Of a DNA stretch of 64,000 nucleotides, positions 30,603 to 42,833 are shown piece after piece (position 1 is the stretch's first letter; each line of letters begins with the position of its first letter). The translations under genes and the position numbers were made by a program. Origin of the DNA: Pristionchus mayeri (Eukaryota; Nematoda; Chromadorea; Rhabditida; Neodiplogasteridae); assembly GCA_036245805.1 (NCBI GenBank), contig BTRK01000004.1:28877541-28941540 (forward strand). Direction: 5' to 3'. The notes under the pieces are model-generated. The model did not search any database, was not told the DNA's origin, and saw only the letters and a list, made by a program, of their open reading frames with translations.

Positions 30603-32854
30603 ATGGATTACAACATCATTCTCATGCTTCTTGTATATGCTTCTAATGTGTGGGCGGAGGACACGAAGACTCCCTGTCCCAAGGGATCGGGGAAAATTGG
30701 CAGACGGAGAACGGTGAGTTATTCTTTTTGTAAGCAGCATACCTCTTCCATCAATGACTTACCTTCCAGAATAATCCAGACGCCTTCGATTTTGGAAAAG
30801 TTGGAGGGGTATTGAAGGAGGTTATCGAGAAGCTGCCAATCGAGGATTATGATATTAAGACTTGCTGCCTTGAGTTCTGCAACAGGAATACTAAGTGCAA
30901 AGCGTGCCTGTGAGCGAGAACCTTTAATTAATTCATAAATATATTGCTGATATCACTGAAAAAAGTGTAAAATACAAGTGTTGAAATAGAATTAATAAAA
31001 AATACTTTCAATAAATCTGCATGTTTCATAATTGCAGGGCGATCGAAAACGTTTGTTTCTTGAGCGACGACTACATTCTTACTCCAAACGTCGATATTGA
31101 CCTAAAATACGTATTTATCAAAACGGAAAAGGGTGAGTAATACTGTCAACGTTTCAGTGTAAAGGTTAGAACGAGCGTTTTATTTTTTTCAATGAGGTAG
31201 AAATGTTTGCTACAAAGGTTACAATGTATCCGCGAAATTTTATTCTTCAGCTTCACAGAGGAAAGATTCGACAAATACAAATGATGAAGTATGCATTGCA
31301 ATTACCGAAAATGAGAAATACATGGCACTCTTCACTCATGACCATGGTAGGTTCTTCTCGAGATTAACCTGTGAACTCAGCGAATTCAGATCATTTCCCG
31401 CCCGCCCCGACTTCCCCTCCTCGCATTCAGAGTGAGTAGTGAAATTAGTTCACTCCGTTTCTCGTGGAGGGGAAAGCTTCCTTGGAGTTACAATGTGTAT
31501 TACAGCGAGTCCACCGGGAGAGACCACGAATGCCCACACCTCTACAAGCTGTAAGATATCACTCGGACTTCGGATATGATCAAGAGATCATAATTAAGCC
31601 ATCCTAACACTGACATAACGTGACCCGGATTCCGCACTGCCAATTATAATCTTACAATCTATTAAATCATTTTGTCAGCTGAGCACGTGATTCCCTCGAC
31701 TACGACTTCTACTTCGGAGGAGTCGCCAATCACGACCAGCCCCAAGATAACGGAGGAGGCTGGTAGCACTGGTGGGTGCAAATGGGTCAGGGGAGGCAAC
31801 GTCTCTTTTAGGAACTAGTTCTTCAACGGGCACGACCACAGATCTCTCGGTATCAACATCGACATCGTCAGACGGTCAGACCACTCCATCTTGTGAATAT
31901 TGTTGGTGATTGCAGAAGCGAGCACCAGTCAGTCGTCAGTAGCCTTCGATAGTACCTCCCCCACAGGTGACTCATCAATCTTCAACTGTTTATAACCAGT
32001 GGTCAGAAACTCTCCTTCCGATAAATGTGAGAATAATAATAAATGCCCTGCAGAATACTCCATGCCGACAGAATATTTTACATGCTAATTGAATTTATCA
32101 GATGCGTCGACGGAGGAAACAACAGAGACATCGCCGTCCACCACAACTGCAATGCCTACTACCGTGTATCGACCTGGTGAGTTCCGCCCCATCACCCATA
32201 ATTATACAGATGGACTATTGTTCAGGCTGGATGGGAACAGTCAATAGTTCTCTAAACGTGACCTGTAATGTATCGATGTGTCTTTGCCCAAAAGGAATGG
32301 AGTTGAGAGTCAATACAACAACCGATTACTACACTGCCTTCGCTCTGTACTGGAAAAATCAGAACTGGTCTGCATAATTAGTATATGCATTCATGATGAG
32401 TAGTTGCAGGGTACTACAAGGAGAGGAGGAGAAGAACAAGTATATTCTCGAAGGGGAAATTGTGAAATCTGCACACTGCTTGCCCTCTCTCCGTCCGATC
32501 AAAGTAAGCATATTTTAGTTATTTAAAGGCCACAAGTATGGATAAAGTATTAGCAGATGATGAACGATCCTTACATGTTAACTTCAGGGCCCGCAATGCC
32601 CTCTACCGATTGTTTTGTACGGCAGCTATACAGAGACTTCTGCATGCAACAACGGCATATTACGTAGTAAATATTACTTTTATGATACTTTAAATGAATA
32701 TCCTATCCTTGCCGGTCCTATAATTCTATATGCAGCCACCGATATCGACGGCGTTAGATGTACTACTCACCCCGAAGCAGCGGCAACATGCACAGCTGAT
32801 GGGCATTTTTGTGGAGAGAAACCGATCCGAATTGGCCGAGTGTATTGTTCATGA
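30603..32854 (+). CDS. Mucin-like secreted protein (437 aa), thirteen exons
   Basis: Exons 30603-30713, 30770-30909, 31038-31132, 31251-31346, 31390-31431, 31506-31550, 31679-31771, 31812-31874, 31916-31966, 32102-32176, 32226-32367, 32410-32503 and 32588-32854 total 1,314 nt with every phase closing. A signal peptide (MDYNIILMLLVYASNVWAED) leads to a Cys domain (DIKTCCLEFCNRNTKCKACL). Seven short phase-1 exons then encode a Ser/Thr/Pro-rich stalk (ITTSPKITEEAGST, SSSTGTTTDLSVSTSTSSD, TTETSPSTTTAMPTTVYRP) expected to be O-glycosylated. The C-terminal part is Cys-rich with N-glycosylation sites (SSLNVTCNVSMCLCPKGM; TCTADGHFCGEKPIRIGRVY). Symmetric phase-1 exons would let the stalk grow or shrink without frameshift. 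Probably a surface or lumen mucin; no named family. All exons from the second onward lie inside the inverted duplication. Confidence 0.78.
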
Positions 32855-33081
32855 TCTTATTACATGATTATATATAAAATCCGATAAGTGATTAACTCAT
32901 ACAAGAGCAATATAAGTCAATGACTTATTACTCCCATTTATAATGTATTTATTCAACAAAAAGTGCATCGACGATGATATACTTCTGTGCGTAATGGGCA
33001 CTTCTTGGATAATTGGCACTCCCTCATGCTTCCTCTACGTCACACATTTCTAAGGATTTTTGGTCGCGCAACCTCTTTGTA

Positions 33082-33300
33082 ATGGGGAAGGGAATGATAA
33101 ATGATAGGGAAGGACAGGGAGTGGCTAAATATCCAAGAAATGCCTCGAAATGCTCTCATACCGAAATGTCCAATTATGCACTCATTCCTTTATCTTCGTA
33201 TTTGATAAATTTGATAAATGCCATTGAGAGCGGAGACGTGGTGAAGTGTTCAAGCATCAATGATAAAAGGGCGGAGTTTAAAATTCACGGAGAACTGTAG
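33082..33300 (+). other. Possible secreted-protein exon (copy at 40308-40526 on minus)
   Basis: An ATG-started frame ends in a Cys-containing segment, NASKCSHTEMSNYALIPLSS and SGDVVKCSSINDKRAEFKIH, before TAG. No signal peptide or upstream exon was found. The distal palindrome copy lacks a 9-bp (TTGATAAAT) unit that is duplicated here, an in-frame difference of three codons. Confidence 0.3.
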
Positions 33301-33327
33301 AATATCCTTTTCAAACTTACATAAGCG

Positions 33328-34538
33328 ATGTTCCGACTTCTCGCTCTCACGATCATATCAGCAGTATTCGTTTCCTGCTGTCTCAAAATGCGTGAGTTTA
33401 TCGTACTAACATCCTGTTCATCAATTTGTTCATCAAATGTCTTTGTTTAATGAAATTACTCTGTGCACATGTGCAGTCCATTTCGAATTACGCATAATCG
33501 TGTAAAAATCATTGAAGACTAGGCCTTGCGCGTTCGGCAAAGGCTCTCGTGCAAGCGAAAACAATTTTGCAATCATTCGTGGCGAAACTTGTTTAGACGC
33601 TTCCTCTATAAGACAGTGAGAACGTGCCTTTTCGTTCTTACTGAATATAAAATATTATTCGTTGTTAATTGATCAATTCCAGAGCCAAGGACGCCTGGGC
33701 TTTCAATCTGCATTGCCCTCGAATCAAGACTTGATGTACCATTTGCCCTCGATTGTGATTGGAGTCTCCAAGTAGAAAATGCGTTCTGGCTAAAACTGAT
33801 CGGATGAGAGCATGGTGTGAAGGACAGGGACGCCTTATATATGAATATGAACGCCCTGAAGGACCCGTCGTAAGTGATTATTATGAAATCTTATTAAATT
33901 TACAATTACATGACTTTAGTTATATTCTCCAAATGAAGTAGTTATTTTCGGAATCGTTTTTTTCAGAACTATTAGATACAGCTAAACGGTTGTTTCTGTG
34001 TAAATTTGCTCATGGCTCTCGAGGGTGCTAGTGAAACTGATCACATTCGTTTTTCCTCTCTAAGTAACGGTGGACGCTAGGTGACAGTGAGCCGAAATAA
34101 AAAATTTTCGAATGTCTCATCTTGTATATATTTTATCTACGCTCGGCGGCGCAACGAAAGACGAATAATTACTTAAGTATTATGATAGAAGATAATGGAC
34201 TCTCCTCACACCGAGGAAGAATGCGAAAGGGAAGGGAGAGTGAAGGGGTGGAGGTGCAATCGTAAAATGAGAGATCTAATCGGCTGGTATCATCTATCAT
34301 CGTATGGTCTATGGGTAGGAAGGGCGCTTATAATCCTTGCATCTTTTTCGTTTTCTATTCATTGATCCCTCAGAATATTTAGATGCCATTTTTGTATTAT
34401 CAATATTTGTTTTAGGTTGGCCGTGCTAATTCAATCACTTGTGATGAGAAAGGAATGTGGATAGTTGACGACTTCGAATCGGGAAAACCACTTGCGCCAG
34501 TAAACACTCTCAAGGTCTTGTGCAAGCCACTGCCATAA
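33328..34538 (+). CDS. Small secreted cysteine-containing protein (114 aa), four exons
   Basis: Exons 33328-33391, 33683-33735, 33765-33869 and 34416-34538 total 345 nt. Intron 2 is only 29 nt (gtacca...ttggag), and without it the frame is broken. The signal peptide is MFRLLALTIISAVFVSCC. The mature part shows ICIALESRLD, SPSRKCVLAKTDRMRAWC, GQGRLIYEYERPEGPVVG, NSITCDEKGMWIVDD and TLKVLCKPLP. The spacing of Cys around a W-containing turn (TCDEKGMW) followed by a terminal Cys resembles small C6/sushi-like secreted domains of nematodes, but the family is not certain. An apparently intact second copy lies in the distal palindrome arm. Confidence 0.65.
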
Positions 34539-35470
34539 CATGGAAGATAAATTTAATTGTTTGTACGTTGATTAACCAATGTTTCCTTCTGGACTTATCT
34601 ATATAAATGATAAAGCTCTATTTTTATATTATTGTTGTTACCTTATTGTAATGCAGGGATAGTAAAAACATAAATGAAATTTTTTCCTCCGAAACGAATT
34701 CATGCGTGATCAAGCGGCGACAAGTTGATTGTTTACTGATTACGATCCATCGCTGAACTTGCGTCATCGTGACGGATGGCGTGACAGCGGTTTGTAGAGC
34801 AGACAACTCATCTTGATCAGCTTCTATCGAGATTCATTCAGAAAAGTACCTGAAAGAAATCTGGGTCATTTTCATTCGTAGTGTATGCCATACACTGTAT
34901 GGGCTTCTAAATATTGAATTTGTGTGAGCTTGTATGAGCTTCTAAATATTGAATTTGTCGTAAAAATCTAAGTGCTTTGGTTTGAGTAAAAATCGGAATA
35001 AATCAATTTTTGGCGGCGGTATATTATATTCCAATGTTTGCAGGAGATCTATCAGGTCTGTCCTACAGCGAAAAGGATTCCATCTCATAACCTGACGGTA
35101 CTACGGAAACCTCACGTTTGGATACATCTGTATAGGAACTTACGTGCTCATATTTCTTTTATGCTTTCACACAGATGTCTCTTGACCGTTCGTCTTATTC
35201 ATCAACCAACTTCTGGATGTCAAGTTGTATCTAGGCGGTTGTCGAGCAGACAGACGCTCTGAAATCACCAATCATAATCATATATCTAAAAAAACAAATG
35301 TGCTCATAGAGCTCTAGACGAGAACAATCTCGCACGCATATTGCGGCTGTTTCAGGGCATTTTTGCATAGAACTATCAAATTGCAAAAGCTCGTTTTGAG
35401 ATAGGACAGTTCTAAATAAAATCGTTAAAAATTTTAAATAATATTATTTTAAAATGCTTGTAAGGACTCC

Positions 35471-35671
35471 TCACGATGCGGACTTCTGACAATAATAAAT
35501 TACTTGATCAAATTGATTACATGTGTGATTGGCTAATCGCTCGTATTTATGTTGAACGTCAATTTGGCAAATCCTTGTGTTGATGACCATGGCAGGTTCA
35601 TCATTCATACATTCAACTTGAAAACTTAAATATGTGAGTATTATATCAGGTATGGATCTGACTATTTTCAT
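35471..35671 (-). CDS. Putative 66-aa secreted-type reading frame, copy 1 of 3
   Basis: Frame MKIVRSIPDIILTYLSFQ then VECMNDEPAMVINTRICQ, YERLANHTCNQFDQVIYYCQ and a short tail before TGA. It has four cysteines with spacing similar to the 114-aa secreted protein, and a weakly hydrophobic N-terminus. Identical copies lie at 37170-37370 (minus) and 37937-38137 (plus). It may be one exon of a larger gene. Confidence 0.35.
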   Translation of the reverse strand: MKIVRSIPDIILTYLSFQVECMNDEPAMVINTRICQIDVQHKYERLANHTCNQFDQVIYYCQKSAS

Positions 35672-35835
35672 GTTTCTTCTTTTCAGCTCTACTGTCCTTG
35701 TATGTTAATAAATTAACTTCTTGTCTCCGACATTTTCTATAGAGTTGGGTTTTCTTTCTAGTAAACCTTATCTCAGAATTGTACGATTCATGATAATCAC
35801 ATTATAAACTCCGAATTCAAATAGGTTGGCATCAT

Positions 35836-36597
35836 AGTTGCCCACGCCGGCGGCGACCCCCATTATCATTATCATTATCATTATTTATCCATTGATCAAG
35901 GTCTGGGCCTGGTGGATGATACAGTTCTTCCATTTATCGGGGTCTCTTGTGCAAACGCTCCCCCAATTAGCTCCAAGTTGCTTCACAAATTCGTCCTTCC
36001 ATCTTGTTTTTGGTCTACCAATTGGCCTGGCTCGATCGTACGGAGTCCAGTCCATCACACGTTTTGTCCATCTGTCGTCATTTATAGATGCCAGTCTTGC
36101 GGCCCAAAACCATTTCCTTTCCATTGCCTGAGCTCGGATATCTGGGAGAGGGACTTTTAGAGACAGCCAATCATTCGTTCGGCGTTCCAATCTTGTTACT
36201 CCGCACATTTTCCGCATCATACTACGCTGTGCTACAATGAGCCGATTATGTATCTTTTTCGTCAGACTCCATAGTTCAGATCCATATAACAGAGCTGGCA
36301 CAACGCACATCATGTACACTCGTCTCTTTAGTCCCATTTCAATCTTTCTGTTCGTGAGGAACTCGTGAAACCGATTAAACCCTCTCCATGCACTTCCGAT
36401 CCTGCGATTAATTTCTTGCATTAGGCATTGATCAAAAGAGACGCGTATTCCAAGGTAGATGAAGGAATTGACGTATTTCAGAGATTCATTGTCAGCGATT
36501 AGTCGTGGCTGGTTTCGATTTGACATAACGACCGTTTTCTTCTTGTTTAAAAAGAGTCCGACTTTCCTGCTTGCTGTGCATATATCATTTAGCATTT
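35836..36597 (-). mobile_element. 3' fragment of an RTE-clade LINE
   Basis: The minus strand encodes the C-terminal end of an RTE-type reverse transcriptase: KVGLFLNKKKTVVMSNR, YVNSFIYLGIRVSFDQ, EINRRIGSAWRGFNRFHEFL, RVYMMCVVPALLYGSELWSL, QRSMMRKMCGVTRLERR and RPIGRPKTRWKDEFVKQLG. The frame is open from 36595 to its stop at 35885. The 3' end carries an AATGAT repeat (35860-35883 on plus: ATTATC units), the expected RTE tail. The catalytic blocks and endonuclease are absent, so it is a dead 5'-truncated copy. Confidence 0.88.
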
Positions 36598-37169
36598 ATG
36601 GGCTTCTAAATATTGAATTTGTGTGAGCTTGTATGAGCTTCTAAATATTGAATTTGTCGTAAAAATCTAAGTGCTTTGGTTTGAGTAAAAATCGGAATAA
36701 ATCAATTTTTGGCGGCGGTATATTATATTCCAATGTTTGAAGGAGATCTATCAGGTCTGTCCTACAGCGAAAAGGATTCCATCTCATAACCTGACGGTAC
36801 TACGGAAACCTCACGTTTGGATACATCTGTATAGGAACTTACGTGCTCATATTTCTTTTATGCTTTCACACAGATGTCTCTTGACCGTTCGTCTTATTCA
36901 TCAACCAACTTCTGGATGTCAAGTTGTATCTAGGCGGTTGTCGAGCAGACAGACGCTCTGAAATCACCAATCATAATCATATATCTAAAAAAACAAATGT
37001 GCTCATAGAGCTCTAGACGAGAACAATCTCGCACGCATATTGCGGCTGTTTCAGGGCATTTTTGCATAGAACTATCAAATTGCAAAAGCTCGTTTTGAGA
37101 TAGGACAGTTCTAAATAAAATCGTTAAAAATTTTAAATAATATTATTTAAAAATGCTTGTAAGGACTCC

Positions 37170-37370
37170 TCACGATGCGGACTTCTGACAATAATAAATT
37201 ACTTGATCAAATTGATTACATGTGTGATTGGCTAATCGCTCGTATTTATGTTGAACGTCAATTTGGCAAATCCTTGTGTTGATGACCATGGCAGGTTCAT
37301 CATTCATACATTCAACTTGAAAACTTAAATATGTGAGTATTATATCAGGTATGGATCTGACTATTTTCAT
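37170..37370 (-). CDS. Putative 66-aa secreted-type reading frame, copy 2 of 3
   Basis: Same protein as at 35471-35671, within the second, truncated unit of the 1,699-bp tandem duplication. Confidence 0.3.
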   Translation of the reverse strand: MKIVRSIPDIILTYLSFQVECMNDEPAMVINTRICQIDVQHKYERLANHTCNQFDQVIYYCQKSAS

Positions 37371-37936
37371 GTTTCTTCTTTTCAGCTCTACTGTCCTTGT
37401 ATGTTAATAAATTAACTTCTTGTCTCCGACATTTTCTATAGAGTTGGGTTTTCTTTCTAGTAAACCTTATCTCAGAATTGTACGATTCATGATAATCACA
37501 TTATAAACTCCGAATTCAAATAGGTTGGCATCATAGTTGCCCACGCCGGCGGCGACCCCCATTATCATTATCATTATCATTATTTATCCATTGATCAAGG
37601 TCTGGGCCTGGTGGATGATACAGTTCTTCCATTTATCGGGGTCTCTTGTGCAAACGCACAAGAGACCCCGATAAATGGAAGAACTGTATCATCCACCAGG
37701 CCCAGACCTTGATCAATGGATAAATAATGATAATGATAATGATAATGGGGGTCGCCGCCGGCGTGGGCAACTATGATGCCAACCTATTTGAATTCGGAGT
37801 TTATAATGTGATTATCATGAATCGTACAATTCTGAGATAAGGTTTACTAGAAAGAAAACCCAACTCTATAGAAAATGTCGGAGACAAGAAGTTAATTTAT
37901 TAACATACAAGGACAGTAGAGCTGAAAAGAAGAAAC

Positions 37937-38137
37937 ATGAAAATAGTCAGATCCATACCTGATATAATACTCACATATTTAAGTTTTCAAGTTGAATGTA
38001 TGAATGATGAACCTGCCATGGTCATCAACACAAGGATTTGCCAAATTGACGTTCAACATAAATACGAGCGATTAGCCAATCACACATGTAATCAATTTGA
38101 TCAAGTAATTTATTATTGTCAGAAGTCCGCATCGTGA
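37937..38137 (+). CDS. Putative 66-aa secreted-type reading frame, copy 3 of 3
   Basis: Same protein as at 35471-35671, inverted, in the right palindrome arm. Confidence 0.3.
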   Translation: MKIVRSIPDIILTYLSFQVECMNDEPAMVINTRICQIDVQHKYERLANHTCNQFDQVIYYCQKSAS

Positions 38138-39069
38138 GGAGTCCTTACAAGCATTTTTAAATAATATTATTTAAAATTTTTAACGATTTTATTTAGAACT
38201 GTCCTATCTCAAAACGAGCTTTTGCAATTTGATAGTTCTATGCAAAAATGCCCTGAAACAGCCGCAATATGCGTGCGAGATTGTTCTCGTCTAGAGCTCT
38301 ATGAGCACATTTGTTTTTTTAGATATATGATTATGATTGGTGATTTCAGAGCGTCTGTCTGCTCGACAACCGCCTAGATACAACTTGACATCCAGAAGTT
38401 GGTTGATGAATAAGACGAACGGTCAAGAGACATCTGTGTGAAAGCATAAAAGAAATATGAGCACGTAAGTTCCTATACAGATGTATCCAAACGTGAGGTT
38501 TCCGTAGTACCGTCAGGTTATGAGATGGAATCCTTTTCGCTGTAGGACAGACCTGATAGATCTCCTGCAAACATTGGAATATAATATACCGCCGCCAAAA
38601 ATTGATTTATTCCGATTTTTACTCAAACCAAAGCACTTAGATTTTTACGACAAATTCAATATTTAGAAGCTCATACAAGCTCACACAAATTCAATATTTA
38701 GAAGCCCATACAGTGTATGGCATACACTACGAATGAAAATGACCCAGATTTCTTTCAGGTACTTTTCTGAATGAATCTCGATAGAAGCTGATCAAGATGA
38801 GTTGTCTGCTCTACAAACCGCTGTCACGCCATCCGTCACGATGACGCAAGTTCAGCGATGGATCGTAATCAGTAAACAATCAACTTGTCGCCGCTTGATC
38901 ACGCATGAATTCGTTTCGGAGGAAAAAATTTCATTTATGTTTTTACTATCCCTGCATTACAATAAGGTAACAACAATAATATAAAAATAGAGCTTTATCA
39001 TTTATATAGATAAGTCCAGAAGGAAACATTGGTTAATCAACGTACAAACAATTAAATTTATCTTCCATG

Positions 39070-40280
39070 TTATGGCAGTGGCTTGCACAAGACCTTGAGA
39101 GTGTTTACTGGCGCAAGTGGTTTTCCCGATTCGAAGTCGTCAACTATCCACATTCCTTTCTCATCACAAGTGATTGAATTAGCACGGCCAACCTAAAACA
39201 AATATTGATAATACAAAAATGGCATCTAAATATTCTGAGGGATCAATGAATAGAAAACGAAAAAGATGCAAGGATTATAAGCGCCCTTCCTACCCATAGA
39301 CCATACGAAGATAGATGATACCAGCCGATTAGATCTCTCATTTTACGATTGCACCTCCACCCCTTCACTCTCCCTTCCCTTTCGCATTCTTCCTCGGTGT
39401 GAGGAGAGTCCATTATCTTCTATCATAATACTTAAGTAATTATTCGTCTTTCGTTGCGCCGCCGAGCGTAGATAAAATATATACAAGATGAGACATTCGA
39501 AAATTTTTTATTTCGGCTCACTGTCACCTAGCGTCCACCGTTACTTAGAGAGGAAAAACGAATGTGATCAGTTTCACTAGCACCCTCGAGAGCCATGAGC
39601 AAATTTACACAGAAACAACCGTTTAGCTGTATCTAATAGTTCTGAAAAAAACGATTCCGAAAATAACTACTTCATTTGGAGAATATAACTAAAGTCATGT
39701 AATTGTAAATTTAATAAGATTTCATAATAATCACTTACGACGGGTCCTTCAGGGCGTTCATATTCATATATAAGGCGTCCCTGTCCTTCACACCATGCTC
39801 TCATCCGATCAGTTTTAGCCAGAACGCATTTTCTACTTGGAGACTCCAATCACAATCGAGGGCAAATGGTACATCAAGTCTTGATTCGAGGGCAATGCAG
39901 ATTGAAAGCCCAGGCGTCCTTGGCTCTGGAATTGATCAATTAACAACGAATAATATTTTATATTCAGTAAGAACGAAAAGGCACGTTCTCACTGTCTTAT
40001 AGAGGAAGCGTCTAAACAAGTTTCGCCACGAATGATTGCAAAATTGTTTTCGCTTGCACGAGAGCCTTTGCCGAACGCGCAAGGCCTAGTCTTCAATGAT
40101 TTTTACACGATTATGCGTAATTCGAAATGGACTGCACATGTGCACAGAGTAATTTCATTAAACAAAGACATTTGATGAACAAATTGATGAACAGGATGTT
40201 AGTACGATAAACTCACGCATTTTGAGACAGCAGGAAACGAATACTGCTGATATGATCGTGAGAGCGAGAAGTCGGAACAT
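39070..40280 (-). CDS. Second copy of the 114-aa secreted cysteine-containing protein
   Basis: Every position mirrors 33328-34538 (paired coordinates sum to 73,608). The ATG (40280-40278), all splice sites including the 29-nt intron, and the stop (39072-39070) are preserved, so the copy appears functional. The nearest upstream flank, about 1 kb, is also duplicated and probably includes its promoter. Confidence 0.6.
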
Positions 40281-40744
40281 CGCTTATGTAAGTTTGAAAA
40301 GGATATTCTACAGTTCTCCGTGAATTTTAAACTCCGCCCTTTTATCATTGATGCTTGAACACTTCACCACGTCTCCGCTCTCAATGGCATTTATCAAATA
40401 CGAAGATAAAGGAATGAGTGCATAATTGGACATTTCGGTATGAGAGCATTTCGAGGCATTTCTTGGATATTTAGCCACTCCCTGTCCTTCCCTATCATTT
40501 ATCATTCCCTTCCCCATTACAAAGAGGTTGCGCGACCAAAAATCCTTAGAAATGTGTGACGTAGAGGAAGCATGAGGGAGTGCCAATTATCCAAGAAGTG
40601 CCCATTACGCACAGAAGTATATCATCGTCGATGCACTTTTTGTTGAATCAATACATTATAAATGGGAGTAATAAGTCATTGACTTATATTGCTCTTGTAT
40701 GAGTTAATCACTTATCGGATTTTATATATAATCATGTAATAAGA

Positions 40745-42833
40745 TCATGAACAATACACTCGGCCAATTCGGATCGGTTTCTCTCCACAAAAATGCCCAT
40801 CAGCTGTGCATGTTGCCGCTGCTTCGGGGTGAGTAGTACATCTAACGCCGTCGATATCGGTGGCTGCATATAGAATTATAGGACCGGCAAGGATAGGATA
40901 TTCATTTAAAGTATCATAAAAGTAATATTTACTACGTAATATGCCGTTGTTGCATGCAGAAGTCTCTGTATAGCTGCCGTACAAAACAATCGGTAGAGGG
41001 CATTGCGGGCCCTGAAGTTAACATGTAAGGATCGTTCATCATCTGCTAATACTTTATCCATACTTGTGGCCTTTAAATAACTAAAATATGCTTACTTTGA
41101 TCGGACGGAGAGAGGGCAAGCAGTGTGCAGATTTCACAATTTCCCCTTCGAGAATATACTTGTTCTTCTCCTCCTCTCCTTGTAGTACCCTGCAACTACT
41201 CATCATGAATGCATATACTAATTATGCAGACCAGTTCTGATTTTTCCAGTACAGAGCGAAGGCAGTGTAGTAATCGGTTGTTGTATTGACTCTCAACTCC
41301 ATTCCTTTTGGGCAAAGACACATCGATACATTACAGGTCACGTTTAGAGAACTATTGACTGTTCCCATCCAGCCTGAACAATAGTCCATCTGTATAATTA
41401 TGGGTGATGGGGCGGAACTCACCAGGTCGATACACGGTAGTAGGCATTGCAGTTGTGGTGGACGGCGATGTCTCTGTTGTTTCCTCCGTCGACGCATCTG
41501 ATAAATTCAATTAGCATGTAAAATATTCTGTCGGCATGGAGTATTCTGCAGGGCATTTATTATTATTCTCACATTTATCGGAAGGAGAGTTTCTGACCAC
41601 TGGTTATAAACAGTTGAAGATTGATGAGTCACCTGTGGGGGAGGTACTATCGAAGGCTACTGACGACTGACTGGTGCTCGCTTCTGCAATCACCAACAAT
41701 ATTCACAAGATGGAGTGGTCTGACCGTCTGACGATGTCGATGTTGATACCGAGAGATCTGTGGTCGTGCCCGTTGAAGAACTAGTTCCTAAAAGAGACGT
41801 TGCCTCCCCTGACCCATTTGCACCCACCAGTGCTACCAGCCTCCTCCGTTATCTTGGGGCTGGTCGTGATTGGCGACTCCTCCGAAGTAGAAGTCGTAGT
41901 CGAGGGAATCACGTGCTCAGCTGACAAAATGATTTAATAGATTGTAAGATTATAATTGGCAGTGCGGAATCCGGGTCACGTTATGTCAGTGTTAGGATGG
42001 CTTAATTATGATCTCTTGATCATATCCGAAGTCCGAGTGATATCTTACAGTTTGTAGAGGTGTGGGCATTCGTGGTCTCTCCCGGTGGACTCGCTGTAAT
42101 ACACATTGTAACTCCAAGGAAGCTTTCCCCTCCACGAGAAACGGAGTGAACTAATTTCACTACTCACTCTGAATGCGAGGAGGGGAAGTCGGGGCGGGCG
42201 GGAAATGATCTGAATTCGCTGAGTTCACAGGTTAATCTCGAGAAGAACCTACCATGGTCATGAGTGAAGAGTGCCATGTATTTCTCATTTTGGTAATTGC
42301 AATGCATACTTCATCATTTGTATTTGTCGAATCTTTCCTCTGTGAAGCTGAAGAATAAAATTTCGCGGATACATTGTAACCTTTGTAGCAAACATTTCTA
42401 CCTCATTGAAAAAAATAAAACGCTCGTTCTAACCTTTACACTGAAACGTTGACACCTTTACACTACTCACCCTTTTCCGTTTTGATAAATACGTATTTTA
42501 GGTCAATATCGACGTTTGGAGTAAGGATGTAGTCGTCGCTCAAGAAACAAACGTTTTCGATCGCCCTGCAATTATGAAACATGCAGATTTATTGAAAGTA
42601 TTTTTTATTAATTCTATTTCAACACTTGTATTTTACACTTTTTTCAGTGATATCAGCAATGTATTTATGAATTAATTAAAGGTTCTCGCTCACAGGCACG
42701 CTTTGCACTTAGTATTCCTGTTGCAGAACTCAAGGCAGCAAGTCTTAATATCATAATCCTCGATTGGCAGCTTCTCGATAACCTCCTTCAATACCCCTCC
42801 AACTTTTCCAAAATCGAAGGCGTCTGGATTATT
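40745..42833 (-). pseudogene. 5'-truncated, frameshifted copy of the mucin-like gene
   Basis: Counterparts of exons 2-13 of the 30603-32854 gene are present in inverse orientation and end at TGA 40747-40745. Exon 1 with the signal peptide is missing because the palindrome ends inside intron 1 (42855). In the exon-4 equivalent a G is deleted (ATTACCGAAAATG on the left; ATTACCAAAATG here, near 42,291), shifting the frame ahead of the mucin stalk. It is therefore a pseudogene unless it is rescued by splicing from the mucin-like gene lying upstream on the same strand (43257-44506). Confidence 0.8.

Larger units (their letters stand above)
30748..37651 (+). repeat. Left arm of a 12-kb palindrome
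   Basis: From 30748 (inside intron 1 of the mucin gene) to 37651 the sequence is repeated in reverse complement at 37656-42855, apart from a 1,699-bp tandem duplication present only on this side. Paired coordinates sum to 75,307 near the centre and 73,608 farther out, the difference being exactly 1,699. Only a few substitutions and small indels separate the arms. Confidence 0.93.
34899..37651 (+). repeat. 1,699-bp tandem duplication, second unit truncated at the palindrome centre
   Basis: Unit 1 is 34899-36597 and unit 2 starts at 36598 with the same sequence (atgggcttctaaatattgaa) and runs to 37651, where the palindrome folds back. Units differ at few sites, for example C at 35041 versus A at 36740, and T at 35450 versus A at 37149. 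Each unit combines about 940 bp of local sequence with an RTE LINE 3' fragment (only its first 100-odd bases in unit 2). Confidence 0.92.

Noticed and set aside
34624..34806. 60-codon minus frame with copy at 38802-38984
   Set aside because: Antisense to the 3' flank of the small secreted gene, no signal peptide or motif, duplicated only because the palindrome duplicates it.
35038..35262. 74-codon plus frame (and copies at 36737 and 38346)
   Set aside because: No splice or family support; it overlaps a tandem duplication, so repeated occurrence is not independent evidence.
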